Source of the DNA: an uncultured Altererythrobacter sp.
Lineage (GTDB): Bacteria > Pseudomonadota > Alphaproteobacteria > Sphingomonadales > Sphingomonadaceae
DNA: 64,000 bases
NCBI GenBank assembly: GCA_913056125.1
Contig: CAJXNC010000001.1
Span: forward strand, 372,001-436,000
Reading direction: 5' to 3'
Shown: piece after piece, positions 1 through 9,428 of the stretch
How positions within the stretch are numbered: the stretch's first letter is position 1
How the letters are laid out: each line of letters opens with the position of its first letter
Program-made: the position numbers and the translations under genes
Notes under the pieces: model-generated
What the model was told of the DNA's origin: nothing
The model's database searches: none
What the model saw: the letters and a program-made list of their open reading frames with translations, nothing else

Positions 1-58
1 GGTTTCGGTCGGCGCATGTCCTGAAACCTAGCCGAGGGGCGGGCTTTCCTCTCCGGCA

Positions 59-72
59 CGATAGGTCTATCG
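59..72. promoter_or_regulatory. Inverted repeat upstream of bioB (possible operator)
   Basis: CGATAG-GT-CTATCG is a perfect 6-bp inverted repeat with a 2-nt spacer, lying 66 nt upstream of the bioB start codon. It sits where a repressor of the biotin operon could bind. It does not match the BioR box TTATMKATAA known from other alphaproteobacteria. Function is inferred from position only. Confidence 0.35.
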
Positions 73-138
73 ACATTTGCATGATGCTCCCCGGCGGGTC
101 GCTGCTGACCGGGGTCATGGGATTGAAGAAGGATAGAA

Positions 139-1182
139 ATGCCCCAAACCGAGAGGACGCGCACCGACTGGACCCGCGACGAAATTGCGGAGCTGTTCGA
201 GCTTCCCTTTACCGAGCTGCTGTTCCGTGCGGCCGAGGTCCATCGCGCGCATCATAGTCCGGACGAGGTGCAGCTGTGCACGCTGCTGTCGATCAAGACG
301 GGCGGGTGTGAGGAGGATTGCGGCTATTGCTCGCAAAGCGCGCATGCCGACAGTGGCGTGAAGGCGACCAAGCTGATGGATGTGCGCGAAGTGCTGCAAC
401 GTGCGGCACAGGCCCGCGATGCCGGCTCGCAGCGTTTCTGCATGGGTGCCGCCTGGCGCAATCCCAAGCCGCGTGACATGGGCAAGATCGTCGAGATCGT
501 CGAGGGTGTGCGCTCGATGGGCATGGAAACCTGCATGACGCTCGGCATGCTGTCGCCCGAACAGGCCGCGCAGCTGAAAGAGGCGGGCCTCGATTACTAT
601 AACCACAATGTCGATACCGGCCCCGAATATTACGAGGAGGTGATCTCCACCCGCAAATATTCGGACCGGCTCGATACCTTGCAGAACGTGCGCGATGCCG
701 GGATCAATGTCTGCTCGGGCGGGATCGTCGGCATGGGCGAGACGCGCGCAGATCGCGTCGGCTTCATCCATACTTTGGCGACCTTGGAGCGCCAACCGGA
801 AAGCGTGCCGGTCAATGCGCTGGTGCCGGTCAAGGGAACGGTACTGGGCGACATGCTGGCCGATACGCCGCTCGCCAAGATCGACGATATCGAATTCGTC
901 CGCACGGTGGCGGTGGCGCGCATCTGCATGCCGATGAGCATGGTGCGACTGAGTGCGGGCCGCGAGAGCATGAGCGAGGCCACGCAGGCCATGTGCTTCA
1001 TGGCGGGTGCGAATTCGATCTTCACCGGCGACAAGCTGCTGACCGCGCCCAATGCCGGCGATGACGAGGATGCGGCATTGCTCGCCAAGCTCGGCATGAA
1101 GCCGCTTATGGGCGAGGAGCCGATGCGGGCCGGCAAGTGCCAGCAGGCCAAGGATCAAATGGAAAGCGAACCCGCCGAATAG
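139..1182 (+). CDS. bioB: Biotin synthase
   Basis: Radical-SAM enzyme that inserts sulfur into dethiobiotin, the last step of biotin synthesis in the cytoplasm. The 347-aa protein carries the CxxxCxxC cluster motif as CEEDCGYC (Cys57, Cys61, Cys64), followed by SQSAH, and the family motif YYNHNVDT further on, where the second (2Fe-2S) cluster region lies. Length is normal for BioB. An AAGAAGGA ribosome-binding site lies a few bases before the ATG. It is the first gene of a bioB-F-hydrolase-C-D-A operon and ends 7 nt before bioF. Confidence 0.97.
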   Translation: MPQTERTRTDWTRDEIAELFELPFTELLFRAAEVHRAHHSPDEVQLCTLLSIKTGGCEEDCGYCSQSAHADSGVKATKLMDVREVLQRAAQARDAGSQRFCMGAAWRNPKPRDMGKIVEIVEGVRSMGMETCMTLGMLSPEQAAQLKEAGLDYYNHNVDTGPEYYEEVISTRKYSDRLDTLQNVRDAGINVCSGGIVGMGETRADRVGFIHTLATLERQPESVPVNALVPVKGTVLGDMLADTPLAKIDDIEFVRTVAVARICMPMSMVRLSAGRESMSEATQAMCFMAGANSIFTGDKLLTAPNAGDDEDAALLAKLGMKPLMGEEPMRAGKCQQAKDQMESEPAE

Positions 1183-1189
1183 GGCGCGC

Positions 1190-2344
1190 ATGGATTCTCG
1201 TTTCAGGAAGGCATTGGAAGAACGCGAGGCCAAGGGCCGGCTGCGGCAGCTGCGCCCTGTCGCACCCGCAGGTCCGGGCAGGCTGATGCGCGACGGGCGC
1301 GAGCTGCTCGACTTCTCCAGCAATGACTATCTCGGCCTGGCGCATCATCCGCTGCTGGTGGAGCGGTCCTGCGAATGGGCAAGGGAGCTCGGCACCGGAT
1401 CGCGTGCCTCGCGGCTGGTGACCGGAACCTTGGACGCGCATCTGGCGGTGGAGCGCAAACTGGCGGCATTCAAGGGATCGGAGGCGGCGCTGCTCTTTGC
1501 CAGTGGCTGGCAGGCCAATGCCACGATCTTCCCGGCGCTTTGTGCTCTTGCTCCGAAGATCGCGATCTTCGCCGACCGGTTGGTGCATGCCAGCATCCAT
1601 CACGGCATTGCTGCGGCGGGCCAGCGACAGGTCCGCTTCCGCCACAATGATTACGACCATCTCGAGGAGTTGCTCGAGGCGAAGGGTCGCGACGCCGACA
1701 TCAGGCTGGTGGTGACCGAAAGCGTGTTCAGCATGGATGGCGACCGCGCCGACCTTGAAAGGCTCTCCGCAATCGCACGAAAGCACGATGCCTTTCTGGT
1801 GGTGGACGAGGCCCATGCGACCGGAGTCCTCGGCCCAAAGGGCGCCGGACTGAGTGCCGAGATTGAGCATAAGCCAGACCTCGTCATGGGCACGTTCAGC
1901 AAGGCTCTGGGGTCTTTCGGAGCCTTTGTGTGCGGTTCAGCCCCCCTTGTGGACTATCTCGTCAACGCCGCCAGCGGGCTGATTTACTCGACCGCGCTGC
2001 CGCCACCCGTGCTCGGCGCGATCGACGCCGCGCTCGATATCGTGCCGGGAATGGACAAGCAACGCACTGATCTTGCGCGATTATCGGAGAAGTTTCGCAG
2101 CGGCTTGCATGCGCTTGGCCTCGATTGCGGCGCCTCGGACACGCAGATCGTGCCCATCATGGTCGGCGGCGAGGAGGAGACGCTCAAAATCGCCGAAATA
2201 CTTGAAAAGTCAGGAATTCTCGGCATCGCAATCCGCCCACCAACCGTGCCAAATGGCAGCAGCCGCATCCGCTTCGCCCTGTCATCCGTGCACTCCGAAA
2301 AGCACGTGGAGCAAGTGCTGGACGTGCTCGGAAAAGCCTTGTGA
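1190..2344 (+). CDS. bioF: 8-amino-7-oxononanoate synthase
   Basis: PLP-dependent alpha-oxoamine synthase that condenses pimeloyl-ACP with L-alanine, the first ring-assembly step of biotin. The 384-aa protein has DEAHATG (Asp206, His209) and the PLP lysine in GTFSKALGSFG (Lys238), as expected for fold-type I enzymes such as BioF. It starts 7 nt after bioB and its stop overlaps the GTG start of the next gene by 4 nt, so translation is probably coupled. Confidence 0.95.
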   Translation: MDSRFRKALEEREAKGRLRQLRPVAPAGPGRLMRDGRELLDFSSNDYLGLAHHPLLVERSCEWARELGTGSRASRLVTGTLDAHLAVERKLAAFKGSEAALLFASGWQANATIFPALCALAPKIAIFADRLVHASIHHGIAAAGQRQVRFRHNDYDHLEELLEAKGRDADIRLVVTESVFSMDGDRADLERLSAIARKHDAFLVVDEAHATGVLGPKGAGLSAEIEHKPDLVMGTFSKALGSFGAFVCGSAPLVDYLVNAASGLIYSTALPPPVLGAIDAALDIVPGMDKQRTDLARLSEKFRSGLHALGLDCGASDTQIVPIMVGGEEETLKIAEILEKSGILGIAIRPPTVPNGSSRIRFALSSVHSEKHVEQVLDVLGKAL

Positions 2345-2961
2345 AAGCGTGGTTTATCCATGGCTGGGGCGAGGATTCCTCGCTCTGGGAGGCACTTGTC
2401 GAACGCCTTTCCGGGATCGAGCCGCGCTTTGCCGACCGTGGCTATTTCGGCGGGCAGGGAGAAAGCGCGCCCGAAGAACCCTCCGTCTGGATCGCCCACA
2501 GTTTCGGCACTGTGCTCGCCCTTGATTCAATGAGTGAAAATTGCCGCGGACTGGTCGCCATCAACGGTTTCGACCGCTTCTGTGGCGAGGAGGGCGTGCC
2601 GCGCCGCGTGCTCGACCGGATGATTGCTCGTTTTGAGGTGGATCCCGAGCAGGTCGTCTCTGATTTTCGGGCGAAATGCGGCTATGCGGCCCCGATGGAA
2701 ACAATCGAATCCGAATTTCTGGCGCGGGATCTCGCTGCCTTGCGCGATATGGATTGCCGGGACGCAGCGGCTGAATTGAAGGTTCCCGTCCTTTCGCTGC
2801 AAGGCGCAGCGGACCCGATCCTGCCGCCCGAAATGCGCGAGGCGACCTTGCCCAATGCACAGCGTGTGACGCACCCGACCGCAGGGCATCTCCTCCCCAT
2901 CGAGGAGCCGGACTGGTGCGCCGAGAAGATCCACCACTTCCTGGCCCAGGTGGCGGTATGA
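2341..2961 (+). CDS. Alpha/beta hydrolase, probable pimeloyl-ACP methyl ester esterase (BioH-like)
   Basis: A 206-aa alpha/beta hydrolase with an oxyanion-type HGWG near the N-terminus, nucleophile Ser54 in AHSFGT, Asp158 in GAADPI and His183 in AGHLLP, so a full catalytic triad can be seen. It lies between bioF and bioC with 4-nt overlaps on both sides (GTGA and ATGA). That position fits the esterase that removes the methyl group BioC adds before BioF uses pimeloyl-ACP. BioH, BioG, BioV and similar enzymes are analogous and not always homologous, so I give no symbol. The start codon is GTG. Confidence 0.8.
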   Translation: MKAWFIHGWGEDSSLWEALVERLSGIEPRFADRGYFGGQGESAPEEPSVWIAHSFGTVLALDSMSENCRGLVAINGFDRFCGEEGVPRRVLDRMIARFEVDPEQVVSDFRAKCGYAAPMETIESEFLARDLAALRDMDCRDAAAELKVPVLSLQGAADPILPPEMREATLPNAQRVTHPTAGHLLPIEEPDWCAEKIHHFLAQVAV

Positions 2962-3734
2962 ATATGATCGACCAAGCGCGCGTCGGCACGGCGTTCGACA
3001 GCGCAGAGGACTATGCGCGCCATGCCGGGGTACAGCGGCTTGTCGCTGCCGAATTGGCGGACCGCATCGCCGGGCTTGATCTTCCCGCCGATCCGCATGT
3101 GCTCGAGATCGGTTGCGGCACTGGCTTCCTGACGCGCGAATTGCTGGCGCGCGGGATCGGGGGCACCTGGCTTATCACCGACAAGGCGCCAGCCATGGTC
3201 GAACGCTGCCGCGCTGAACTGGGCGAGGCCGAGGGTCGTGCCTTTGCCGTGCTCGACGGCGAATATGGCATTGCTGACCACGAAGCGCGCTACGACCTCG
3301 TCTGTGCAAGCATGGCCATGCAATGGTTCGACGACCTTGAACGTGCGGTCGCGCACCTTGTCGAACGCCTCGCTCCGGGCGGTCATCTTGTTTTCAACAC
3401 GCTGGCGCAGGGGACCTTTGCCGAGTGGCACGCGGCTCATGCGCAATGCGGCGAGGAGGCGGGCGCGATTGCCTTCCCGCCTGCGAGCGAACTGGAAGCC
3501 ATGCTGCGGCGCTTCGAACCTGTGTCGCTTGCGGTCACGCGCCATGTCGAGCATCACGAAAATGCGCGGCAATTCCTCGAACGGCTCAAGCTGATCGGCG
3601 CGGGAACCGCGCGGCGCGGCCATGTGCCGCTTTCGCCGGGTGCGCTCAAACAAGTGATGGCAGGTTTCGACACAGCGGGGGCGCAGGCCAGCTATGAAGT
3701 GGTGACCTGCCATATCGCGCGTGGCACCGCATGA
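2958..3734 (+). CDS. bioC: Malonyl-ACP O-methyltransferase
   Basis: SAM-dependent methyltransferase that masks malonyl-ACP as a methyl ester so that fatty-acid synthesis can extend it to pimeloyl-ACP methyl ester. The 258-aa protein has the SAM-binding motif I as VLEIGCGTG (residues 48-56). I chose the ATG at 2958, which overlaps the previous stop as ATGA, over an upstream in-frame start at 2916 because residues before it do not look like BioC. It overlaps bioD by 4 nt. Confidence 0.9.
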   Translation: MNMIDQARVGTAFDSAEDYARHAGVQRLVAAELADRIAGLDLPADPHVLEIGCGTGFLTRELLARGIGGTWLITDKAPAMVERCRAELGEAEGRAFAVLDGEYGIADHEARYDLVCASMAMQWFDDLERAVAHLVERLAPGGHLVFNTLAQGTFAEWHAAHAQCGEEAGAIAFPPASELEAMLRRFEPVSLAVTRHVEHHENARQFLERLKLIGAGTARRGHVPLSPGALKQVMAGFDTAGAQASYEVVTCHIARGTA

Positions 3735-4357
3735 GCGGGCAGGGCTTCATCGTCACAGGGACCGATACCGATGTCGGCAAGACCGTGTTTGCCGCAGGTC
3801 TCGCTGCGGCGCTGAAAGCGGATTACTGGAAGCCGGCCCAGGCGGGAACCGAAGGCGGGACCGATAGCGAAAGGGTCGCAAGTCTCGCGCCCGGCGTCAC
3901 CGTGCATCGCGAAGCCTATGTGCTTGCCACGCCGTGCTCACCGCATGAGGCGGCGCGCATCGATGGCGTGACGATCGAGCTCGAGCGGCTTGCCTTGCCC
4001 AAGACCGACAATGCGCTGATTGTCGAGGGGGCGGGCGGCGTGCTCGTTCCCTACCGCGAGGACCTGCTGGCCGCGGATATCTTCGCGCAATGGGGCCTGC
4101 CCGCCATCCTCGTCGCGCGCACCAGCCTCGGCACGATCAGCCATTCGCTGCTCTCGCTGGAGGCACTTCGGGCACGGAATATCGATGTGGCGGGCGTTGC
4201 CTTTATCGGCGATGCCGAACCCGTGGCAGAGCGAGCCATCACACAGATCGGCCAATGCAAGCATCTGGGACGTTTGCCTTTTCTTGCAGGCCTCAATTCT
4301 GCTTCACTCGCCGAAGCATTTGCATCTGAAATTCGTATTGGTGAACTGGATGTCTGA
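3731..4357 (+). CDS. bioD: ATP-dependent dethiobiotin synthetase
   Basis: Closes the ureido ring of dethiobiotin from 7,8-diaminopelargonate, CO2 and ATP. The 208-aa protein begins with the P-loop GTDTDVGKT (Lys17), diagnostic of BioD, and has VEGAGGVLVP further on, the family's second signature. It starts within an ATGA overlap with bioC and overlaps bioA by 8 nt. Confidence 0.95.
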   Translation: MSGQGFIVTGTDTDVGKTVFAAGLAAALKADYWKPAQAGTEGGTDSERVASLAPGVTVHREAYVLATPCSPHEAARIDGVTIELERLALPKTDNALIVEGAGGVLVPYREDLLAADIFAQWGLPAILVARTSLGTISHSLLSLEALRARNIDVAGVAFIGDAEPVAERAITQIGQCKHLGRLPFLAGLNSASLAEAFASEIRIGELDV

Positions 4358-5612
4358 AAAATCACCAATTTGGCACCCCTTTACCCAGCACGGACTGGGC
4401 GAACCGATCCCCATGGTCGAGCGTGGCGAGGGCGCGGCGCTTTTCACCAAGGACGGTCGCCGGGTAATCGACGCGATCTCCAGCTGGTGGGTCATCACCC
4501 ATGGCCACAACCATCCGCGTATCGTCGCCGCGATCCGCGAACAGGCCGAAAAGCTCGACCAGGTGATCTTCGCCGGCTGGACGCATGAGCCGGCCGAGGA
4601 ACTGGCGCGCGGGCTGGTGGAGATGACACCCGATACGCTCGAATATGTCTTCTATTCGGATTCCGGGTCTACCGCTGTTGAAGTCGCGCTCAAGATGGCG
4701 CTCGGCTATTGGCGCAATCGCGGATCCTCGCGCCATCGCATCCTCGTGCTCGAACATTCCTATCACGGCGACACGATTGGCGGCATGTCGGTGGGTGCTC
4801 GCGGTGTCTACAACCAGGCCTATGAAGAGCTGCTGTTCGATGTCGGCACCATCCCTTTCCCAAAGGAAGGCGCGGAGCAGGCAACGCTCGATGCGCTCGA
4901 CTCTGCCTGCGAGGCGGGAGACATAGCCGCCTTCATCGTCGAGCCGCTGGTGCTGGGTGCGGGCGGCATGATGATGTATTCGCCCAAGGTGCTGGCCGAA
5001 ATGCGCATGATCTGTGCGCGGCATGGCGTTATCTTCATCGCCGACGAAGTGATGACCGGCTGGGGTCGCACAGGCACGCTGCTGGCCTGCGAGCAGGCGC
5101 GCGTGGTCCCCGATATCATGTGCCTTGCCAAGGGCATGACCGGCGGCAGCATGCCTCTGGCGGTGACATTGGCCAGCGCGGCCATATTCGACGCGCATTA
5201 CTCGACCGACCGGTCGCGACTATTCTACCATTCCTCCAGCTTCACCGCGAACCCGATCGCTTGCGCGGCGGGTGTCGCCAATCTTGCCATCTGGCGCGAG
5301 GAGCCTGTGCTCGAACGGATCGCCACGCTCGCTGCGCGCGAGCGCGAAGGGATGGAGCGGATCGCTCAGCGTCCCTCGATTGCCAATTTGCGGCAAAGCG
5401 GCAGCATCATCGCCTTCGATATCGCGGTGGAAGATGCGGGCTATCTCTCGCAGCTCGGCCCGCGCCTGCTCAGGAGCTTCCGCGAACAGGACGTGCTGCT
5501 GCGTCCGCTGGGCAATACGATCTACATGATGCCGCCCTACTGCCTTTCGGAAGACGACCTCGCCACGGTCTTTGCCGCGATCGAGAACGCGCTCGACGAG
5601 GTCGGCGTCTAG
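4350..5612 (+). CDS. bioA: Adenosylmethionine-8-amino-7-oxononanoate aminotransferase
   Basis: Class III PLP aminotransferase that uses SAM as amino donor to make 7,8-diaminopelargonate. The 420-aa protein starts with WHPFTQH, typical of BioA, and contains DEVMTGWGRTG and the PLP lysine in LAKGMTGG (Lys261). An in-frame start at 4020 exists, but it would add 110 residues from inside bioD, so the ATG at 4350 is used. It is the last biotin gene. Its TAG overlaps the stop of the convergent gene on the - strand. Confidence 0.95.
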   Translation: MSEKSPIWHPFTQHGLGEPIPMVERGEGAALFTKDGRRVIDAISSWWVITHGHNHPRIVAAIREQAEKLDQVIFAGWTHEPAEELARGLVEMTPDTLEYVFYSDSGSTAVEVALKMALGYWRNRGSSRHRILVLEHSYHGDTIGGMSVGARGVYNQAYEELLFDVGTIPFPKEGAEQATLDALDSACEAGDIAAFIVEPLVLGAGGMMMYSPKVLAEMRMICARHGVIFIADEVMTGWGRTGTLLACEQARVVPDIMCLAKGMTGGSMPLAVTLASAAIFDAHYSTDRSRLFYHSSSFTANPIACAAGVANLAIWREEPVLERIATLAAREREGMERIAQRPSIANLRQSGSIIAFDIAVEDAGYLSQLGPRLLRSFREQDVLLRPLGNTIYMMPPYCLSEDDLATVFAAIENALDEVGV

Positions 5613-6391
5613 AAAGGCAGCTTGCGGCGCAGGCTGCGCCAGCCATCCCACACGGTGAGTGCCGCGCGATAGGCCAGGCTGTCATGCGCGCGGTGCGACA
5701 CGTGCACGTAATTCGGATTGATGCCCGGTGCGCGATAATGCGGCTGCCAGGCGAAGTATGGATTGGGATCGCGAAACGATCCGGCAAAATGGTGCACGGG
5801 CAGGCCTGTCTTCCAGATCACATAGGGCAGGCTCAACTGGTCGCGGGCGAGATAACGGGAAAAACACTGCCACCACAATTCCATCGCAGCATCGAGACCT
5901 GGATGCTCGTGGTTCTTCACGATCACCGTCGTCTCGACCAAGCGCACATTATCGGGGAAGCCATCGGCGACATATTCTGACAGTTCTGCGCGCACCGCCT
6001 CGGCATCACCGACCTTCCCGACTTCGACCACGGCATCGACCTCTTCTGCAACCGTGCTGCGCAGCGGATGGATATAGGCGCCGAGCGCTGCGCCCGATGC
6101 CAGTACTTCGTCGAATAGCGGCTTGTTGGGGCCGAGAAGGCGCATATTGCCGTCGAGATAGAGCGAGGCATCATAGCCTGGCAGGACACGGTGGATCAGC
6201 GCGCGGTGATAAAGGTTTGCCGCCTTGGGCGTCGGGAATGCGGACATATCGACCACATGCGTTGTCCAGCCTGGCACGTGCATCTCAGGATCATCGGTCA
6301 CGATCACATAGTCGACACCCGGTTCGGGCGTGACTGGCGGATAGACCCGGTCATAGCCGCCAAAGACCGCGCAGAAGATCAGTCGCTTCAT
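5609..6391 (-). CDS. DUF616-like glycosyltransferase-fold protein
   Basis: The 260-aa protein begins with CAVFGGYD (about residues 7-14), then VTDDPE, and has LYLDGNMRL around Asp80. These are features I associate with the DUF616 family, whose plant members (TOD1/MUCI70) are glycosyltransferase-like. The LD-G element could serve as a DxD-like metal site. It is the last gene of the long - strand exopolysaccharide arm, with its ATG overlapping the stop of the preceding GT2 gene, so it probably adds or modifies a sugar. Acceptor and donor are unknown. Confidence 0.6.
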   Translation of the reverse strand: MKRLIFCAVFGGYDRVYPPVTPEPGVDYVIVTDDPEMHVPGWTTHVVDMSAFPTPKAANLYHRALIHRVLPGYDASLYLDGNMRLLGPNKPLFDEVLASGAALGAYIHPLRSTVAEEVDAVVEVGKVGDAEAVRAELSEYVADGFPDNVRLVETTVIVKNHEHPGLDAAMELWWQCFSRYLARDQLSLPYVIWKTGLPVHHFAGSFRDPNPYFAWQPHYRAPGINPNYVHVSHRAHDSLAYRAALTVWDGWRSLRRKLPF

Positions 6392-7275
6392 GCGCCGCCC
6401 CGTAGCGCCTTGCGGGTTCGCAGCAGGGCCGAGCGCGCCAGCCGGTAGGGGATGGAGAGGCCCGCCTGCAGCTTGAAGCCGGGCATTGGCGGTTCGGGTT
6501 CACCTGCCGCCATGGCCTTGGCCCATGCGATCTGTGCGCGGTAATGCGTGGGCTTCATCAGGCTGGGCCGGACGAGCTGCGAGACCATGATCTGGCGGTT
6601 CTTCTTAGAACGCATCAGTCCGTTATCGCCTTCCATCTCGCCGCGATGGCTCACCGTTGCGTCCGGATTGAGCTGGTATTTCAGGCCCAGATATTCGGCT
6701 CTTGCGAAGAATTCCTGACCGATAAAGCCGTAAAGCTTCAGCCTTTCGCTGAAGAGGCCCATGGCGATCCAGTCCTCGCGCAGCAGGCAGATATTGTTCT
6801 CGATCAGGTAGGCATTGGGATGGGTTCGCCTGAGCTCGGGAATGCTCATTGGTGTGAGTGGCGGGAGCTTGGCCAGTTCGTCCGCTTTCCACGCCATATA
6901 GGGGGCCGTCTGTGCATCGCTGGGACGGCGCAGGCCGCCAGTGATGACCCCGCTCATGGCCGAGGCGCGATGCGCCGCGACATATCCCGGCTCGGGGAAG
7001 CTGTCATCGTCGAGGATCGCCACGGCCTTGCCATCGGCGGCGAGAATGCCGCGATTGCGCGCCACGGCCAGCCCGTATTCGCTGCAATGCGTGTCTACCC
7101 ATTTCAGGTCGAAAGGCACCTGCTTGGCCGCCAGCATGGCAGCCGTGCCATCGGTAGAGCCGTCAATTGCCACGACAACCTGGAAGTCGTTGCCATCCTG
7201 GTCGGCAAAGGCATCGAGCAGTCTGTCGACGCCCGTTTTACGGTTGTAGGTCGTGATGACGATCGAGATATCCAT
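6388..7275 (-). CDS. Family 2 glycosyltransferase
   Basis: The 295-aa protein starts with MDISIVITTYNR, the classic GT2 opening, has VAIDGSTDGT near residue 37 and a DDD metal/nucleotide motif at residues 89-91. It should transfer a sugar from a nucleotide donor to the growing repeat unit at the cytoplasmic face of the inner membrane. An open frame continues upstream to 7584, but the GT2 fold clearly starts at the ATG at 7275. It overlaps the DUF616 gene by 4 nt. Confidence 0.85.
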   Translation of the reverse strand: MDISIVITTYNRKTGVDRLLDAFADQDGNDFQVVVAIDGSTDGTAAMLAAKQVPFDLKWVDTHCSEYGLAVARNRGILAADGKAVAILDDDSFPEPGYVAAHRASAMSGVITGGLRRPSDAQTAPYMAWKADELAKLPPLTPMSIPELRRTHPNAYLIENNICLLREDWIAMGLFSERLKLYGFIGQEFFARAEYLGLKYQLNPDATVSHRGEMEGDNGLMRSKKNRQIMVSQLVRPSLMKPTHYRAQIAWAKAMAAGEPEPPMPGFKLQAGLSIPYRLARSALLRTRKALRGGA

Positions 7276-7297
7276 GTTCGGTCGCTGTCTTACGCTG

Positions 7298-8293
7298 TCA
7301 CACCGGATAGCCGAAATCGGCCGGATCCCAATCCACAAGGCCGCTATCGCGCAAGGTGCGATTGCTGTCGGCGAAGCGTTCCGCCAGTCGATGGCGCGCG
7401 ATCTCGCGGGCGAAATCGACCTTGCGTGCCCGGGGGAAACGCCTTGCCATGGCGTAGGACATGCGGCGCTGCCAGCTATAGTAGCGATTACGCAGCGGGA
7501 AGTAGGCGAGCAGCCGTGAATGGCGCGTATCGACGGCTTCGGCGCCCTTGCCATCCAATCGCGCACGCAGCCGCAGGAATGCATCGAAGGCGATATTGGT
7601 ACGACGGAAGAGACCGATCAGCATCTTCTGGCGTGATCCGCGATTGGTCTTGCCGCTTTCCATCTCCGGTATCTCGGCGATATCGAGAAAGCTGCAGATC
7701 TGCTCGAGGAACTCCGTCTCGTCGCGGATGAGCTGTTCCATGGGCAGGACCAGGACCTTCTCGTCGCCGAACAGCTCGCGATAGAGCGACAGCAATTCAT
7801 GAAAGCGCAGCTGCTTCTCGAGCCCGCGCGGCAGGTCTTCGTCGAGGAAGGCATCGAAGGTGCGCGTTTCGTGCCCGCGGATGGCAACGCGATAGCAATA
7901 GAGGCTGGTCAGGAAATCGACCTGGTTCCGGACCACGGCAAGAATGCGCGCCTCGGGGAATGTGCGATGCAGGTTCCGGGCGATAAGGTGCGGGTCCGTC
8001 AGGTCGTAGCCAAGCAGGTGGCCCGACAGCTCTTCCTGCGATATGACCAGCCTTTCGCCCTTGCCGAAGAAGGCCGCCTCCTCGGCATTGTCCCGGATAA
8101 GTGCGGAATCGAATTGCGGATCGGTCAGCCAGTCGAGCAGCTGCGGCCTTTCACCTGCCGATCCATGCAATGGTCGCTTCAAATCCTCGTTTGTGTCGGC
8201 GATTTGCGGAAACAGCTTCTCCTGCAGGAAGGTGCTGGCGCACTTGTGATAGCCGATATGGATGCAGGTGAGGGGCGTAGTTGGTGCTTCCAT
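7298..8293 (-). CDS. Sulfotransferase family protein
   Basis: The 331-aa protein has IGYHKCASTFLQ at residues 13-24, the 5'-phosphosulfate-binding loop of PAPS-dependent sulfotransferases, and ARILAVVRNQVDFLTSLY further on, the 3'-phosphate-binding region with Arg and Ser. Among glycosyltransferases it is likely to sulfate the exopolysaccharide or a sugar precursor. I chose the ATG at 8293, which overlaps the preceding gene's stop as TGATG; an open frame continues to 9034 but lies inside the upstream gene. Confidence 0.8.
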   Translation of the reverse strand: MEAPTTPLTCIHIGYHKCASTFLQEKLFPQIADTNEDLKRPLHGSAGERPQLLDWLTDPQFDSALIRDNAEEAAFFGKGERLVISQEELSGHLLGYDLTDPHLIARNLHRTFPEARILAVVRNQVDFLTSLYCYRVAIRGHETRTFDAFLDEDLPRGLEKQLRFHELLSLYRELFGDEKVLVLPMEQLIRDETEFLEQICSFLDIAEIPEMESGKTNRGSRQKMLIGLFRRTNIAFDAFLRLRARLDGKGAEAVDTRHSRLLAYFPLRNRYYSWQRRMSYAMARRFPRARKVDFAREIARHRLAERFADSNRTLRDSGLVDWDPADFGYPV

Positions 8294-9420
8294 CACGCCG
8301 CCTCTTCGACCTTGGGCTGCAAGCCCGTAAGCAGTTCGCGATAGGTCTCGATGACGCGCTCGACCGAAAATTCGCGTTCCATCTTGCGCCGCGCGGCCAG
8401 GCCCATTTCCACCTTGTGCGCGTAGTTGAGCAGCAGGAAACGCTCCATTGTATCCGCCAGAGAGGTGCCGCTGCGCACTGCGCACAGGAAGCCGGTCTCC
8501 CCGTCCTCGACCACCGAACGGCAGCCGGGGACATCCGAGGCAATGACCGGGCGACCCATGGCGCTCGCCTCGATCAGCGTGCGCGGCGCGCCCTCGCGAT
8601 AGGATGGCAGGACGACCGCATGGGCCTTGCGTATGAGCGGGCGGACATCGGGCGCGGTACCGAGATACTCGATACGTCCGGCTTCCACCCATCGATCCAC
8701 TTGCGCGCGGCTGAAAGTGGTCCGGTTCTCCGAATCGGTCGCACCGAGCAATTGGCAGCGCACAAACGGATATTTCGTCTGCAGGATCTGCGCCGCTTCG
8801 ACGAACTCCGCCACGCCCTTGTCGCGCAACACGCGGGCAATAAGCAGGAAGATCACTTCGCTGCTCTCTTCCGGATAGTCGGCAAGCGAATACTCCGCCA
8901 GGTCGATGCCGGAGCCCGGAAGGCGTTTCGCCTGGCTTGCTCTTATCAGCTTGCGTTCGAGGAACAGGGCTTCGTCGTCTTCGTTCTGGAACAGGACCGT
9001 GGGCAGCTTGGCGAAGGAAATCCGATAGAGCCATTCGATCACGCGCTGCGTCGCGCCCATGGAGAGGAAGGCCGTGCCCAGGCCCGTGACATTTGGAATG
9101 AAGGCGATGCCCAGTTGCCGCGCCGCCAGCGCACCATAGATGTTGGGTTTGATGGTATAGCCGAGCACCACGTCGGGTCTCAGTTCGGCAAGATGCCGGC
9201 GCATTCTTGCCAGCAATTGCAGGTCCCGGAGCGGATTGATGCCCTTATTGTCCATCACCAGCGGCATGAAATTGCAGCCCATGGCGATCAGTTCATTTGC
9301 GGCATCGTCGGCCGGGGCGAGGACCGTCAGTTCATGCCCGTCATCGAGCAGCGCGCGCGCAAGCGGCTTGCGGAAATTCAGGATGTTCCACGCTGCATTC
9401 ACTGTCAGGACAATGCGCAT
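8293..9420 (-). CDS. Family 4 (GT-B) glycosyltransferase
   Basis: The 375-aa protein starts MRIVLTVNAAWN, has a GT-B N-terminal domain with a deacetylase-like opening, and a C-terminal domain with VVLPSYREGAPRTLIEASAMGRPVIASD, where the E(x7)E retaining-GT motif lies. This layout resembles WbpH/PglA-type GT4 enzymes that build oligosaccharides on a lipid carrier. It follows the EpsG-like gene by 8 nt and overlaps the sulfotransferase start by 1 nt. The open frame upstream to 9729 is a shadow of the EpsG-like gene. Confidence 0.85.
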   Translation of the reverse strand: MRIVLTVNAAWNILNFRKPLARALLDDGHELTVLAPADDAANELIAMGCNFMPLVMDNKGINPLRDLQLLARMRRHLAELRPDVVLGYTIKPNIYGALAARQLGIAFIPNVTGLGTAFLSMGATQRVIEWLYRISFAKLPTVLFQNEDDEALFLERKLIRASQAKRLPGSGIDLAEYSLADYPEESSEVIFLLIARVLRDKGVAEFVEAAQILQTKYPFVRCQLLGATDSENRTTFSRAQVDRWVEAGRIEYLGTAPDVRPLIRKAHAVVLPSYREGAPRTLIEASAMGRPVIASDVPGCRSVVEDGETGFLCAVRSGTSLADTMERFLLLNYAHKVEMGLAARRKMEREFSVERVIETYRELLTGLQPKVEEAA

Positions 9421-9428
9421 CGGAACCG

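Noticed and set aside
115-1323. 402-aa open frame opposite bioB
   Set aside because: bioB has its full Fe-S motifs on the + strand; the opposite frame has no family features.
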